Positions 14,105 to 22,928 of a stretch of DNA of 64,000 nucleotides are shown piece after piece. The position numbers and the translations under genes were made by a program. Source of the stretch: Comamonas testosteroni. Lineage in GTDB: Bacteria; Pseudomonadota; Gammaproteobacteria; Burkholderiales; Burkholderiaceae_C. A model generated the notes under the pieces. It saw only the letters and a list, made by a program, of their open reading frames with translations. It was not told where the DNA came from and did no database searches. The stretch lies in the NCBI RefSeq assembly GCF_030505195.1, contig NZ_CP129672.1, positions 3,816,501-3,880,500 on the forward strand, in the 5' to 3' direction. Position 1 is the first letter of the stretch; every line of letters starts with the position of its first letter.

Positions 14105-14359
14105 ATGCTTTACACAGCAAAGAACGCGCGCGGCGCGGTCGTGGTCGATGTGGACACCGGCGAGCGCTTCTCGCGCGTGTCCGAGGTCAGCACCTCAGGC
14201 GGCTGGATCAAGGTTCATGACAACCCGATGCGCCTTGATGCCCAGGGGCGCGTAGCGGGTCGGCGCATTCGTTTCCGTTCTGTCTATGCCATCCAGGGGA
14301 TGGAGCGCATGCCCTGCCTGTTCCACTGCTACGGTCGGCAGACAGCTGAGGCTGCGTAA
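14105..14359 (+). CDS. Hypothetical phage protein
   Basis: 84 residues from the ATG at 14105; a GTG at 14096 overlapping the previous stop is the alternative. A small beta-rich protein (VVVDVDTGERFSRVSEV). Its stop overlaps the HNH gene start. No family recognised. Confidence 0.5.
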   Translation: MLYTAKNARGAVVVDVDTGERFSRVSEVSTSGGWIKVHDNPMRLDAQGRVAGRRIRFRSVYAIQGMERMPCLFHCYGRQTAEAA

Positions 14360-14691
14360 TGGCAAAGCTGCAGACCCTCAAGAGCAGTGTGCCAATGCTG
14401 GACACCAGGCGTGTACAGACCATCCAGGCCGGCAGCTGGCGCACCAGTGACCAGACAGCCGCACAGCGCGGCTATGGCTACAAGTGGCAGCAGGCCCGGG
14501 CTCAGTACCTGCGTGAGCATCCACTCTGTGTGAGGTGCAAGGCTGACGACCAGGTGACAGCGGCCACGGTCGTTGACCACATCGTCCCGCATCGAGGTGA
14601 TCAGTCACTGTTCTGGCGGCGCAGCAACTGGCAAAGCCTTTGTGCTACCCATCATTCCCGCGACAAGCAGCGCGAAGAGCAAAGGATGTGA
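14359..14691 (+). CDS. HNH endonuclease
   Basis: 110 residues. GYGYKWQQARAQYLREHPLC starts the classic phage HNH pattern: CVRCKAD (CxxC), VVDHIVPHRGD (DHxxPH), the conserved NWQSLC, and CATHHSRDK (CxxHH). HNH nucleases next to terminase genes take part in DNA packaging in HK97-like phages, which fits its place about 640 bases before terminase. Confidence 0.92.
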   Translation: MAKLQTLKSSVPMLDTRRVQTIQAGSWRTSDQTAAQRGYGYKWQQARAQYLREHPLCVRCKADDQVTAATVVDHIVPHRGDQSLFWRRSNWQSLCATHHSRDKQREEQRM

Positions 14692-14694
14692 ACC

Positions 14695-14952
14695 ATGGAC
14701 CGCATGCAGCACCCATCAAACAATGCTGTGCTTGGCGCGCCAGCTGGCTGGGATCAGAAGACGTTGCCTTGCAATGCGCTACCTGTGACACGTACCGATT
14801 GGGATGGTGTGCCCGCAGTGGTCTCATTCTGGTTGCCAACGCCTGCTGAGGTTGAGGCGATCAAGGCGGGCCAACCGGTCATGCTGTGGGTGGCTGGTGG
14901 CCACATGTCGCCCGTGGCGCTGATGGTCGAAGCACAGGAGCAGCAGACATGA
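14695..14952 (+). CDS. Hypothetical phage protein
   Basis: 85 residues with a short core (AVVSFWLPTPAEVEAIKAGQ, VMLWVAGGHMSPVAL) common to small proteins near phage packaging genes. Function unknown. Overlaps the next gene by 4 bases. Confidence 0.6.
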   Translation: MDRMQHPSNNAVLGAPAGWDQKTLPCNALPVTRTDWDGVPAVVSFWLPTPAEVEAIKAGQPVMLWVAGGHMSPVALMVEAQEQQT

Positions 14953-15167
14953 TCGAAGTCACAGACCGAAACGGGAGGACTCACCTGCTGAACCCGGATG
15001 GGATCGTTAGGGTGGAGGAGGCAGGTGCATCGAGTCAGTGGCATGGCATCCGTTGTCACATCAAGACCTCTGACGGCGCGATCATCGAATGCCAGCAGAG
15101 CATCCAGCAGGTGCGGAAGCTGCTGCAGGCGTTGGAGCTGTCCCGGCTCGGCGTTGGTGCTGCCTGA
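14949..15167 (+). CDS. Small beta-rich hypothetical protein
   Basis: 72 residues from the ATG at 14949, overlapping the upstream stop. The layout MIEVTDRNGRTHLLNPDGI, then an hxxhxT-type strand and QSIQQVRKLL, resembles the small FlbD-like fold. No phage function is known to me. Confidence 0.55.
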   Translation: MIEVTDRNGRTHLLNPDGIVRVEEAGASSQWHGIRCHIKTSDGAIIECQQSIQQVRKLLQALELSRLGVGAA

Positions 15168-15333
15168 GCTCGTCTGGCGCGGCCTGATGGCATCGAAGGG
15201 GGAGGGGGAGGCTAAAGCCTGGGGGCGCTCGGCCTCTAGACCGCACTGTTCCGCACGCGCAGAAAATTTCCCCCTGTATGAATAAATCCGGGGGTGGAAT
15301 TCAAAGAAATCAAAGAATTCAAAGGAGCCGCTT

Positions 15334-15717
15334 ATGCCAAGAGGTGGCGCGCGGCCCGGGGCTGGCCGCCCAAAGAAACAGCCCGAGGCGGTCAAGCCGC
15401 CCAAGAAGCCGGCAGCCAAGACTGAACCGCCCGCGGTAGATGCCAACGGCTACAAGGACGATCCGAAGTGGCCCTTCGGAAAGCAGCCGCCTGCCGAACC
15501 CGAGCCGCCGCCAGATCTGAGCGAGCTCATGCCGCTTGATTACCTGCTGGAGGTGATGCGCGATCACACCGAGGAACGCGGCCGCCGGATGCAGGCCGCC
15601 ACGCTGGCGGCGCCGTACTGCCATCCCAAAAAGGGTGAGGCGGGCAAGAAGGAGCAGAAGGCGGAGGCTGCAAAGGCTGCAGGTGGAGGGCGCTTTGGAC
15701 TGAGGGCAGTTAAATGA
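15334..15717 (+). CDS. Probable terminase small subunit
   Basis: 127 residues, beginning MPRGGARPGAGRPKKQPEAV, a basic, proline-rich start frequent in small terminases. The middle (LSELMPLDYLLEVMRDHTEE) is helical, and the end is lysine/alanine-rich. It directly precedes and overlaps the large terminase (ATGA). The 166 bases upstream contain an inverted repeat (ccccc/ggggg around 15,270-15,294) and A-rich direct repeats and are a reasonable place for a packaging site. Confidence 0.7.
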   Translation: MPRGGARPGAGRPKKQPEAVKPPKKPAAKTEPPAVDANGYKDDPKWPFGKQPPAEPEPPPDLSELMPLDYLLEVMRDHTEERGRRMQAATLAAPYCHPKKGEAGKKEQKAEAAKAAGGGRFGLRAVK

Positions 15718-17399
15718 AGGTGAAGACCTGGACAACAAGCTGCCCGGACTGGGAGCGCCGAATTGTTGCGCGCCAGTCTCTGGTGCCGGTGAGTCCGCTA
15801 TTCCCGGATGTGGCTGCGGATGCCATGGATGTGTTTGGCGCCCTGCGCATGATGGATGCCGATGGTAGTCCTACCATGGAGGAGGCTTGCTTGCCCTGGG
15901 TGATGGACTTGGTGAAGGCGCTTTTTGGAGCGTATGACCCAGAGCGTCGGCGTCGTCTGATCACTAATTACTTCCTCATGGTCTCGAAAAAGAACGGGAA
16001 GTCGATGATCGCGGCGGGTGTGATGCTAACTGCATTGATCCTGAACACCCGGCCCGCTGCGGAGTTTCTGATTTTGGCGCCAACCAAGGAGGCTGCCGAG
16101 AACGCCTACAAGCCTATCCGCGAGATGATCCTGGCGGACGAGGAGCTCACAGACCGATTTCAGGAGCAGCAGCATGTCAAGACGGTGACCTGTCGACTTT
16201 CGCGGGCAACGCTCAAGGTTGTGGCTGCCGACTCGGCCACGGTGACCGGCAAGAAAGCCACCGGCGTTTTTGTCGATGAGCTCCATGAGTTCGGAAAGAG
16301 TGCCAAGGCCGCTGCGATGCTGACTGAAGCCACCGGTGGCATTACATCGCGGCCCGAGGGCTTTGTCTTCTACTGCACCACGCAATCTGAGAACCCACCA
16401 TCTGGCGTGTTCAAGGACAAGCTGACGTATGCCCGAAAGGTGCGCAACGGAGAGGTGAAGGATCAGCGGTTTCTTCCGGTGATCTACGAGTTTCCGGAGC
16501 ACATGCTCAAGTCCAAGGCCTACGAGAACCTGGATAACGCCTACATCACGAACCCGAACTGGGGCATCTCGGTTGACGCAGATGTGATCGCCCAGAAGCT
16601 GCTTGAGGCTTCTGAAACTGGAGAGCACGCAATCCGCGATGTGCGAGCCAAACACCTGAATGTGCAGGTTGGCATGCATATGGCTGGCGATCCATGGGCT
16701 GGCGCTGTTTATTGGGAGCGCCGGGCAGATAAGCGCGTCACGCTAGATTTCATCCTGCGCGAATGCGAGGTGGTCGTAGTTGGTGCTGACGGCGGCGGCC
16801 TTGATGACTTGTTGGGCCTGGCCGTAGAGGGACGCATCAGAGGGACGAATAACTGCGTTCTGTGGAACAAGGCCTGGATTCATCCCATCGGCATCGAACG
16901 TCGACAGTCGGAGGAATCCAAGTATCGGGATTTCGAGCAGGACGGTGACTTGGTGATCGTAGATCGGCCCGGACAGGACTTGGAGGAGTTGGCGGCCATC
17001 TGCAAGCTCATCTTTGAATCCGGGTTGCTGGCCAAGATCGGACTGGACCCCGAGCGAACGCATAAGGTGGTTTTCCAAGCGCTGGTGGATGCCGGGATAC
17101 CCGTCGATCTGATCATCGGCATTTCTCAAGGGTGGCGTCTCACTGGCTCCATGGCTGTGGCAGAGCGCGGCTTGCAGGACGGCAGCCTAGTCCATGCGGG
17201 TCAGCCTCTCATGGCTTGGTGTGTGGGCAATGCGAAGGTGGTGCCAACAGGCAATGCTTTCCTGATCACCAAGCAGGCCAGCGGCACGGCAAAGATCGAC
17301 CCGCTCATGGCGTCATTGAATGCAGTCACTTTGATGGCAACCAACCCAGAGGCCAAGGGGCCCTCTGTATACGAGACGCGCGGCATGCGCTTCCTATAG
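15714..17399 (+). CDS. Terminase large subunit
   Basis: 561 residues. Packages DNA into the prohead and cuts it. The ATPase part has a Walker A-like VSKKNGKS (90-97) and a Walker B-like TGVFVDELHEFG. The nuclease part carries acidic clusters (VVVGADGGGLDDLLGLA and IVDRPGQD). Length and motifs match HK97-type TerL. Overlaps the small subunit by 4 bases. Confidence 0.96.
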   Translation: MKVKTWTTSCPDWERRIVARQSLVPVSPLFPDVAADAMDVFGALRMMDADGSPTMEEACLPWVMDLVKALFGAYDPERRRRLITNYFLMVSKKNGKSMIAAGVMLTALILNTRPAAEFLILAPTKEAAENAYKPIREMILADEELTDRFQEQQHVKTVTCRLSRATLKVVAADSATVTGKKATGVFVDELHEFGKSAKAAAMLTEATGGITSRPEGFVFYCTTQSENPPSGVFKDKLTYARKVRNGEVKDQRFLPVIYEFPEHMLKSKAYENLDNAYITNPNWGISVDADVIAQKLLEASETGEHAIRDVRAKHLNVQVGMHMAGDPWAGAVYWERRADKRVTLDFILRECEVVVVGADGGGLDDLLGLAVEGRIRGTNNCVLWNKAWIHPIGIERRQSEESKYRDFEQDGDLVIVDRPGQDLEELAAICKLIFESGLLAKIGLDPERTHKVVFQALVDAGIPVDLIIGISQGWRLTGSMAVAERGLQDGSLVHAGQPLMAWCVGNAKVVPTGNAFLITKQASGTAKIDPLMASLNAVTLMATNPEAKGPSVYETRGMRFL

Positions 17400-17410
17400 G
17401 GCACGACTAC

Positions 17411-18649
17411 ATGAAATTACTCGACAAGCTGCTCGGGCGCAGTCCCGAGGCCAAGTCGCGCCCGCGTGCCAGTGCTGAGGGGATTACCTTTCAGGGCTTG
17501 GATGATCCGGCGCTGCTGGACTTCATTCGCAATGGGCAGAGAACCTCTGCAAACCGGATGGTCCGCAACATGGCCGCGCTACGCAGCCTTTCGCTCATCA
17601 GCAATGGCCTGGGCATGCTTCCGATAAGCCTCTATGAGGCAGGTTCTGACAAGAAGGTCATGCGGGAGCACCAGGCGCACAAGCTGATCCGGGTCAAGCC
17701 GAACCCCTGGCAGACGCCCATGGAGTTCAAGAGCCAGATGCAGCTGCTGCTGGAGACCGAGGGCAACGCCTACGCACGCATCATCAGGTCGGGCACTCGA
17801 CCTATTCATCTGATTCCTTTTGAGAAAGGGCGCGTGCAGGCCAAGCTGGGCAGCAATTACCGCATGCAGTACACCTGCACCACGGAAAACGGCGGCCAGA
17901 TCACGCTAGATCAGGAGGAAATCCTGCACATCCGCGAGATCTCATTCGATGGCGTGCTGGGCCTGTCCAAGCGGCAGTTATCCGAAGAGGTGTTTGATCT
18001 GGCCGCATCGGCTCAGCGAGCCGCGGGCAACGTGTTCAAGACTGGCGTGATGGCCGGTGGCGCGATCGAAGTGGCAAATGCACTGTCGGATAAAGCTTTT
18101 GATCGCATGAAGGAGTCTCTAGCAGACGAATACAGCGGCGCTGAGAACATGGCCAAGTGGATGGTGCTGGAAGAGGGGGCCAAGGCCAATCCGTTCACAT
18201 CCACGGCCAAGGACGGTCAGCAGATCGAGAACCGCAATCACCAGATCGAGGAGGTTGCCCGCCTTTACGGCGTTCCGCGCCCCCTGCTGATGATGGATGA
18301 CACCAGCTGGGGCTCGGGCATCGAGCAGTTGGCCATCTTCTTCGTGCAGTTCACCATGTCGCCGCGGTTCGTGTGCTGGGAGCAGGCGCTGGCCCGCTCT
18401 CTGCTCACCGATCGTGAGCGCGAGACGCTCTATTTCAAGACCAACGAGCGCGCGCTGCTTCGCGGCACGCTCAAGGACCAGTCCGAGTATTTCGCCAAGG
18501 CGCTCGGCTCCGGCGGCCACCAGCCGTGGCACACCGCCAATGAAATCCGCGATCTTGCCGAATATCCGGCAGATCCAGACCCGAAGTTCAACACCCTGGG
18601 CGATCCCTCGGGGAAGAAAGCAAGCAATGAGCCTCAAAAAGCTGCCTGA
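17411..18649 (+). CDS. Portal protein (HK97 family)
   Basis: 412 residues from the ATG at 17411. Forms the dodecameric portal ring. Typical stretches are MLPISLYEAGSDK, LLLETEGNAYARIIRSG, VARLYGVPRPLLMMDDTSWG and IEQLAIFFVQFTMSPRFVCW. The 3' end overlaps the protease gene by 23 bases, suggesting coupled synthesis. Confidence 0.96.
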   Translation: MKLLDKLLGRSPEAKSRPRASAEGITFQGLDDPALLDFIRNGQRTSANRMVRNMAALRSLSLISNGLGMLPISLYEAGSDKKVMREHQAHKLIRVKPNPWQTPMEFKSQMQLLLETEGNAYARIIRSGTRPIHLIPFEKGRVQAKLGSNYRMQYTCTTENGGQITLDQEEILHIREISFDGVLGLSKRQLSEEVFDLAASAQRAAGNVFKTGVMAGGAIEVANALSDKAFDRMKESLADEYSGAENMAKWMVLEEGAKANPFTSTAKDGQQIENRNHQIEEVARLYGVPRPLLMMDDTSWGSGIEQLAIFFVQFTMSPRFVCWEQALARSLLTDRERETLYFKTNERALLRGTLKDQSEYFAKALGSGGHQPWHTANEIRDLAEYPADPDPKFNTLGDPSGKKASNEPQKAA

Positions 18650-19469
18650 AATCCGGGCTGATCACCGCCTGGCCAAGGCTGGTTTTGACCTGCGGCCTGA
18701 TGCTGTGGATCGTTGGGAGCCCGCTGTGTGCGCGAAGGCTGGCGACGATGCCGAGGTCAGCATCTCCATCTATGACTCCATCGGGGAGAACTGGGAGGGC
18801 ACGGGCATCACTTCCAAGCGCATCAGCGCAGCCCTGCGCTCCATCGGAGCCAAGGACGTGGTGGTCAACATCAACAGCCCCGGCGGCGACTTCTTCGAAG
18901 GCATGGCCATCTATAACCTGCTGCGCGAGCACCAGGGCAAGGTCACTGTGCGGGTTCTGGGTGTGGCGGCTTCTGTCGCATCCGTCATTGCCATGGCGGG
19001 CGATGAGATCCTGATCGGCGATGGCGCGTTCTTCATGATCCACAACGCTTGGGCCGTGGCCGTGGGCAACCGTCACGACATGATGGACTCGGCCAAGTTG
19101 CTGGAGCCTTTCGATGCCGCCATGGCGGCGCTGTACGCTCACCAGACGGGCATGAGCACGGCCGAGGCGGCCACCATGATGGACAAGGAGACCTGGATTG
19201 GCGCCCAGCAGGCGGTCGATGACGGATTTGCCACCGGATTGCTCCCATCGTCCGAGATCACCAAATCCACCCAGGCCAGCACCAAAAGCAAGCCGCTGGC
19301 GCTGATTGAAGCCTCCATGGCAAAGGCGGGCATCTCCCGTCACTCTCGCCGGGACACATTCAAAGCCCTGTTTTCTGGCATGCCGGGCGCTGCCGAAACC
19401 GCCACGCCGAGCGCTGGCCCTGAAGTCGCAGCCTCGCTGCAATCGCTGTTGGAAACGCTTCGCGCGTAA
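18627..19469 (+). CDS. ClpP-like head maturation protease
   Basis: 280 residues from the ATG at 18627. ClpP/S49-type fold: NINSPGGDFFEGMAIYNLL, the nucleophile serine in GVAASVASVIAMAGD, and the histidine in MIHNAWAVAVG. It would remove the capsid scaffold domain. The C-terminal 70 residues are a low-complexity tail, possibly a scaffold or targeting segment. Confidence 0.94.
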   Translation: MSLKKLPEIRADHRLAKAGFDLRPDAVDRWEPAVCAKAGDDAEVSISIYDSIGENWEGTGITSKRISAALRSIGAKDVVVNINSPGGDFFEGMAIYNLLREHQGKVTVRVLGVAASVASVIAMAGDEILIGDGAFFMIHNAWAVAVGNRHDMMDSAKLLEPFDAAMAALYAHQTGMSTAEAATMMDKETWIGAQQAVDDGFATGLLPSSEITKSTQASTKSKPLALIEASMAKAGISRHSRRDTFKALFSGMPGAAETATPSAGPEVAASLQSLLETLRA

Positions 19470-19492
19470 GCAGCAACTCACCCAACCTACAG

Positions 19493-19516
19493 ACCGCCTC
19501 AGGGCGGTTTTCTCGT
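19493..19516 (+). terminator. Hairpin with T-rich tail between protease and capsid
   Basis: accgcc (19493-19498) and ggcggt (19503-19508) with a 4-base loop are followed by TTTCTCGTTT. It may reduce read-through or stabilise the capsid message. Confidence 0.55.
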
Positions 19517-19534
19517 TTCTGAAAGGGCCAAATC

Positions 19535-20767
19535 ATGGCAAAGCAAAATCGTGTGCGTCGCGGCATCATGGGCGTGTACGCCGAAGCGCCTAGCGGCGCC
19601 GAGGTCAAGGCGCTGGTGGAAGGTCTCCAGACTGCCTTTGCGCAGTTCAAGGCCGAGCACGCCAAACAGCTCGATGAAATCAAGGCGGGCCGCTCCGGCG
19701 CCGACCAGGAAGCCAAGCTGGAAAAGATCAACTCCGCTCTGAGCGGCCTGCAAAAGGAGGTCGAAGACGCGCATACCAAGATCGCCGCCGGCCAGATGGG
19801 CGGCCCTGGTGCAGCTCTGCGCGACAAGGAATACACCGAGTCGTTCAACGCGCACATGCGCAAGGGTGATGTGCAGGCTGCCCTGAACAAGGGGACGGCT
19901 GAAGATGGTGGTTTCCTAACCCCTGTGGAATGGGATCGCACCATCACCGACAAGTTGCGCGACGAATCGCCCATGCGCGAGCTGGCCCAGATTCAGACCA
20001 CCAGCAAGGCGGGCTGGACCAAGCTGTTCAACATGGGCGGCACAGGCTCTGGCTGGGTGGGTGAAACTGATCAGCGCCCAGAAACCGACACACCTACCTT
20101 GAAGTCCTTGGGCTTCGGGCATGGAGAAATTTATGCCAACCCCGCTGCCACGCAGCAAATGCTGGACGATGGCGAAATCAACATCGAGGCGTGGCTGGCC
20201 AGCGAAGTGCAGGCTGAGTTTGCCGAACAGGAGGGCGAGGCCTTCATTAGCGGCGATGGCGTGAAGAAGCCTGCGGGCATCCTCACCTATGTCACTGGCG
20301 GAGCCAATGCCGCCAAACACCCCTTCGGAGCCATTCCTGTGACCAACAGCGGTGCTGCTGCTGACATTGGCTCCGATGCGGTGCTGGATCTGATCTATGA
20401 CCTGCCCAAGAAGTACCGCCAGAACGCGCGCTTCCTGACCAACAACCTGACCATCGCCAAGCTGCGCAAGCTCAAGGACGGTCAGGGCAATTACCTGTGG
20501 CAACCCTCTGCGCAGGCCGGTCAGCCCGCCACCTTCCACGGCTACGGCCTGGCTGAAGACGAAAACATGCCAGATGTGGCAGCAAACTCGCTGCCCATCC
20601 TGTTCGGCGACTTCAAGCGCGGCTATCTGATCATCGACCGTATGGGCGTGCGCGTGCTGCGCGACCCCTTTACCAAAAAGCCCTATGTGCTGTTCTACAC
20701 GACCAAGCGCGTGGGCGGCGGCGTGCAGAACCCCGAGTGCTTGCGCGCTCTGAAGGTGGCGGCTTAA
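19535..20767 (+). CDS. Major capsid protein (HK97 fold)
   Basis: 410 residues. Residues 17-90 are a charged coiled-coil delta (scaffold) domain (EVKALVEGLQTAFAQFKAEH), expected to be cut off by the upstream protease. The mature shell follows, from about 110 (GTAEDGGFLTPVEWDRTI), with WVGETDQRPETDTP in the E-loop region and GILTYVTGG, FKRGYLIIDRMGVRVLRDPF and FYTTKRVGGGV as conserved phage capsid segments. Confidence 0.96.
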   Translation: MAKQNRVRRGIMGVYAEAPSGAEVKALVEGLQTAFAQFKAEHAKQLDEIKAGRSGADQEAKLEKINSALSGLQKEVEDAHTKIAAGQMGGPGAALRDKEYTESFNAHMRKGDVQAALNKGTAEDGGFLTPVEWDRTITDKLRDESPMRELAQIQTTSKAGWTKLFNMGGTGSGWVGETDQRPETDTPTLKSLGFGHGEIYANPAATQQMLDDGEINIEAWLASEVQAEFAEQEGEAFISGDGVKKPAGILTYVTGGANAAKHPFGAIPVTNSGAAADIGSDAVLDLIYDLPKKYRQNARFLTNNLTIAKLRKLKDGQGNYLWQPSAQAGQPATFHGYGLAEDENMPDVAANSLPILFGDFKRGYLIIDRMGVRVLRDPFTKKPYVLFYTTKRVGGGVQNPECLRALKVAA

Positions 20768-20770
20768 CCA

Positions 20771-20792
20771 AGAAGGGGCTTAGGCCCCTTCT
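20771..20792 (+). terminator. Hairpin after the capsid gene
   Basis: A perfect 9-base stem (agaaggggc/gccccttct) with a 4-base loop 3 bases after the capsid stop. There is no T-tract, so it may act as an RNA 3'-end stabiliser rather than a full terminator. Confidence 0.5.
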
Positions 20793-20806
20793 CCATTCAG
20801 GAGAAG

Positions 20807-20962
20807 ATGATGAAAGCAACCAAGCCATTCAAGGGCGTCAAGGACGGCGACATTTACCCCACGGAGTTCGCGCCAGGCGATGAAATCCCGCCCGAGCTCG
20901 AGGCAGCGGCGCTGGAGCTGGGCGCGGCTGATGCCAAGAAGGAGCCGGCCAAAAAGGCCTGA
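20807..20962 (+). CDS. Small hypothetical protein between capsid and connector
   Basis: 51 residues starting at one of two adjacent ATGs (20807 or 20810) behind AGGAGA. MMKATKPFKGVKDGDIYPTE is followed by an acidic, alanine-rich end with a KKEPAKKA tail. Such short proteins often sit between the capsid and head-tail genes of HK97-like phages. Function unknown. Confidence 0.65.
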   Translation: MMKATKPFKGVKDGDIYPTEFAPGDEIPPELEAAALELGAADAKKEPAKKA

Positions 20963-20964
20963 TC

Positions 20965-21309
20965 ATGCCCATCTTGACCACCGAGCAGGCCATCAAGCAC
21001 TGCCGTGCTGATCCGGATGCAGACGCGGTCATGGTCGAGCTCTATCTGGGTGCGGCCATTGATGCCGCGCAGGACTATCTTGGCCGCAAGGTGTACGCCG
21101 ACCAGGATGAGCTTGATGCGGCAATCGCTGCCGGCGCTGCTGGCGAGGATCCCATGGTGGCTTCATTTGCCATCAAGGCCGCCATGCTTCTGATCTGCGG
21201 CCACCTCTTTGCCAACCGCGAGGATGTGGTGGCGGGCGCGCAGTCTTTCTCCATGCCCAACGGGTCGCGCGATCTGTTGCGCCCCCATCGTCGGAGCCCA
21301 GGTCTATGA
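20965..21309 (+). CDS. Head-tail connector protein (HK97 gp6-like)
   Basis: 114 residues, largely helical: TTEQAIKHCRADPDADAVMV, LYLGAAIDAAQDYLGRKVY and IKAAMLLICGHLFANREDVV match the gp6-like connector family that forms the ring below the portal. Confidence 0.88.
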   Translation: MPILTTEQAIKHCRADPDADAVMVELYLGAAIDAAQDYLGRKVYADQDELDAAIAAGAAGEDPMVASFAIKAAMLLICGHLFANREDVVAGAQSFSMPNGSRDLLRPHRRSPGL

Positions 21310-21650
21310 ATACGTTCCGTGCCGGATCTCTGCGCGACTACATCACTATCCAACGGCGCATCCAGGCTGAGGACGGCTGGGGCTCTCCCGTCAATGTTTG
21401 GGAAAACATCACCGCGCAGCGCCTGGCCGCCAATGTGCGCCACCGCTCCGGCATGAGCACCATCAAGGCCGATGCCGATGTGTCTATTTCCCGCGCATCT
21501 ATCCGCATTCGCCGGCGCACCGATGTGAACGCCGGCATGCGGGTGCTGTTCGATGGCCATGTGTACGAAATTGACGACGTGCTGCCCGGCGAGTCCCGTG
21601 AGTACATAGATCTGGTGTGCCGGCGCATACAAGGAGTGCAGAAGACATGA
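21306..21650 (+). CDS. Phage head closure protein
   Basis: 114 residues. SLRDYITIQRRIQAEDGWGS, then VRHRSGMSTIKADADVSISR and MRVLFDGHVYEIDDVLPG, match the head-closure/adaptor family (SPP1 gp16-like). Overlaps the connector gene by 4 bases. Confidence 0.9.
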   Translation: MNTFRAGSLRDYITIQRRIQAEDGWGSPVNVWENITAQRLAANVRHRSGMSTIKADADVSISRASIRIRRRTDVNAGMRVLFDGHVYEIDDVLPGESREYIDLVCRRIQGVQKT

Positions 21651-21871
21651 CAACCATCACAACGCCCAAGAAGGTTACCGAGCCCAAGAGCATGGCGGCG
21701 CTGACTGTGGGACCCGGTCGCTTTGGTCCCGTTGCACATGCCGGCGGCGTCATCATCGAAGGCCTGCCCGCTGCTGTGGTCGAAGCCAATGCCACCTGGC
21801 TGGAGGTGGATGCAGCCAAGGTGCGCGAGGCCCGCCGTGCTGGCGCTGCTGTCGTGCGCTATCAGGAGTAG
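21647..21871 (+). CDS. Small hypothetical virion-morphogenesis protein
   Basis: 74 residues from the ATG at 21647, overlapping the upstream stop. Beta-rich (MAALTVGPGRFGPVAHAGGV) with a helical end. No family recognised; its place between head-closure and gp10-like genes suggests a head-tail role. Confidence 0.6.
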   Translation: MTTITTPKKVTEPKSMAALTVGPGRFGPVAHAGGVIIEGLPAAVVEANATWLEVDAAKVREARRAGAAVVRYQE

Positions 21872-21873
21872 GC

Positions 21874-22488
21874 ATGGCCACGCGCACCCTCTCTCGCAAG
21901 GGCTCCAATGGCCGCCGGCGGGTGCTGAAGGGCAATCAATCATTCGGGATCGATGCTGACCTGTCAGGGCTGAATGCGTTTCTGGGAGAACTCGAGGAGG
22001 CTGCGGCCGAGGCTCTGCGCCCAGCGGCTCAGGCTGCCACGCAGGTGCTGTATGACCGGGTGCGACTTAACGTGCAGGCCTTAGGCCGGGAGACGGGCAA
22101 CCTTGAGCGGTCCATCTACCAAGCATTCAGCCCCGAGCACTCTGCCGCTGGCCAGCGTGCCCAATATCACGTCAGTTGGAACCACATCAAGGCGCCTCAC
22201 GGGCATCTGGTGGAGTTCGGCTACCTGCAGCGCTATCGCTACTACCAGGACAACCAGGGCCGAGTGCGACCCATGGTGAGGCCTGGGATGGACGGAAAAA
22301 ACCCTCCGGGCCGGCGTGCAAGCCAGGCTGAAAAGGACGCCTATTACGTGACTCTGCCCACGCCGAAACAAGTGCCAGGCAAAGCCTTTGTGCGGAGTGC
22401 AGGCAGTGCGCTGCCGGATGCGATCCGGGCTGCCGAGGATGAGTTGCGCCGGCGAATCTTTGAACGAGGGGCCTACTATGGCGCTTGA
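21874..22488 (+). CDS. HK97 gp10-like neck/tail protein
   Basis: 204 residues. Matches the gp10 family: LNAFLGELEEAAAEALRPAA, LGRETGNLERSIYQAF, APHGHLVEFGYLQRYRYYQD and PGKAFVRSA. It acts at the head-tail joint or tail terminator. The stop overlaps the next gene by 11 bases. Confidence 0.9.
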   Translation: MATRTLSRKGSNGRRRVLKGNQSFGIDADLSGLNAFLGELEEAAAEALRPAAQAATQVLYDRVRLNVQALGRETGNLERSIYQAFSPEHSAAGQRAQYHVSWNHIKAPHGHLVEFGYLQRYRYYQDNQGRVRPMVRPGMDGKNPPGRRASQAEKDAYYVTLPTPKQVPGKAFVRSAGSALPDAIRAAEDELRRRIFERGAYYGA

Positions 22489-22831
22489 AACCGACCTGAT
22501 GGCATTGCTGCGCGCCGAATGCCCGCGCGTGCATGTCGGTACCGCTCCCTATGGCACCGAGCAGCCCTATGTGACCTGGCAGCACATCGGAGGCGAGTCC
22601 TTGCGATACGCAGACAACACGGCTGCCGACAAGCGCAAGCCGCTGATCCAGCTCAATGTCTGGGACACGCCGGCCCTTTCTGCGTTCGCGCTGATCCAGC
22701 GCATCGTTGAGCGCCTATGCCTTGCCGAAGCCTTCCAGGCCGAACCGCTGGGAGAGCCCATCCTGGCTTACGACGATGCAGACATAGCCACCGGCTACCT
22801 GCTGACCTTTTCCATTCTGGGCGACCGATAG
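22478..22831 (+). CDS. DUF3168 tail completion protein
   Basis: 117 residues from the ATG at 22478. TDLMALLRAECPRVHVGTAP, then LIQLNVWDTPALSAFALIQR, fits DUF3168/tail-terminator proteins that cap the tail tube. Confidence 0.85.
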   Translation: MALETDLMALLRAECPRVHVGTAPYGTEQPYVTWQHIGGESLRYADNTAADKRKPLIQLNVWDTPALSAFALIQRIVERLCLAEAFQAEPLGEPILAYDDADIATGYLLTFSILGDR

Positions 22832-22890
22832 GCCGTCTATCCCTACCGCCGCTCCGGCGGGTTCTCGGCCCGAGAGGGCGCAACTCTTGA

Positions 22891-22912
22891 CCCGCTTGCC
22901 GCGGGCTTTTTT
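22891..22912 (+). terminator. Terminator-like hairpin before the tail tube gene
   Basis: cccgc (22891-22895) and gcggg (22901-22905) are followed by CTTTTTTATT, then directly by the GGAGG ribosome site of the tail tube gene. Confidence 0.6.
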
Positions 22913-22928
22913 ATTGGAGGCCCATCAC

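Noticed and set aside
15270..15330. Cohesive-end packaging site before the terminase genes
   Set aside because: The position is suitable, but no motif I can identify marks a cos site; virion end sequencing would be needed.
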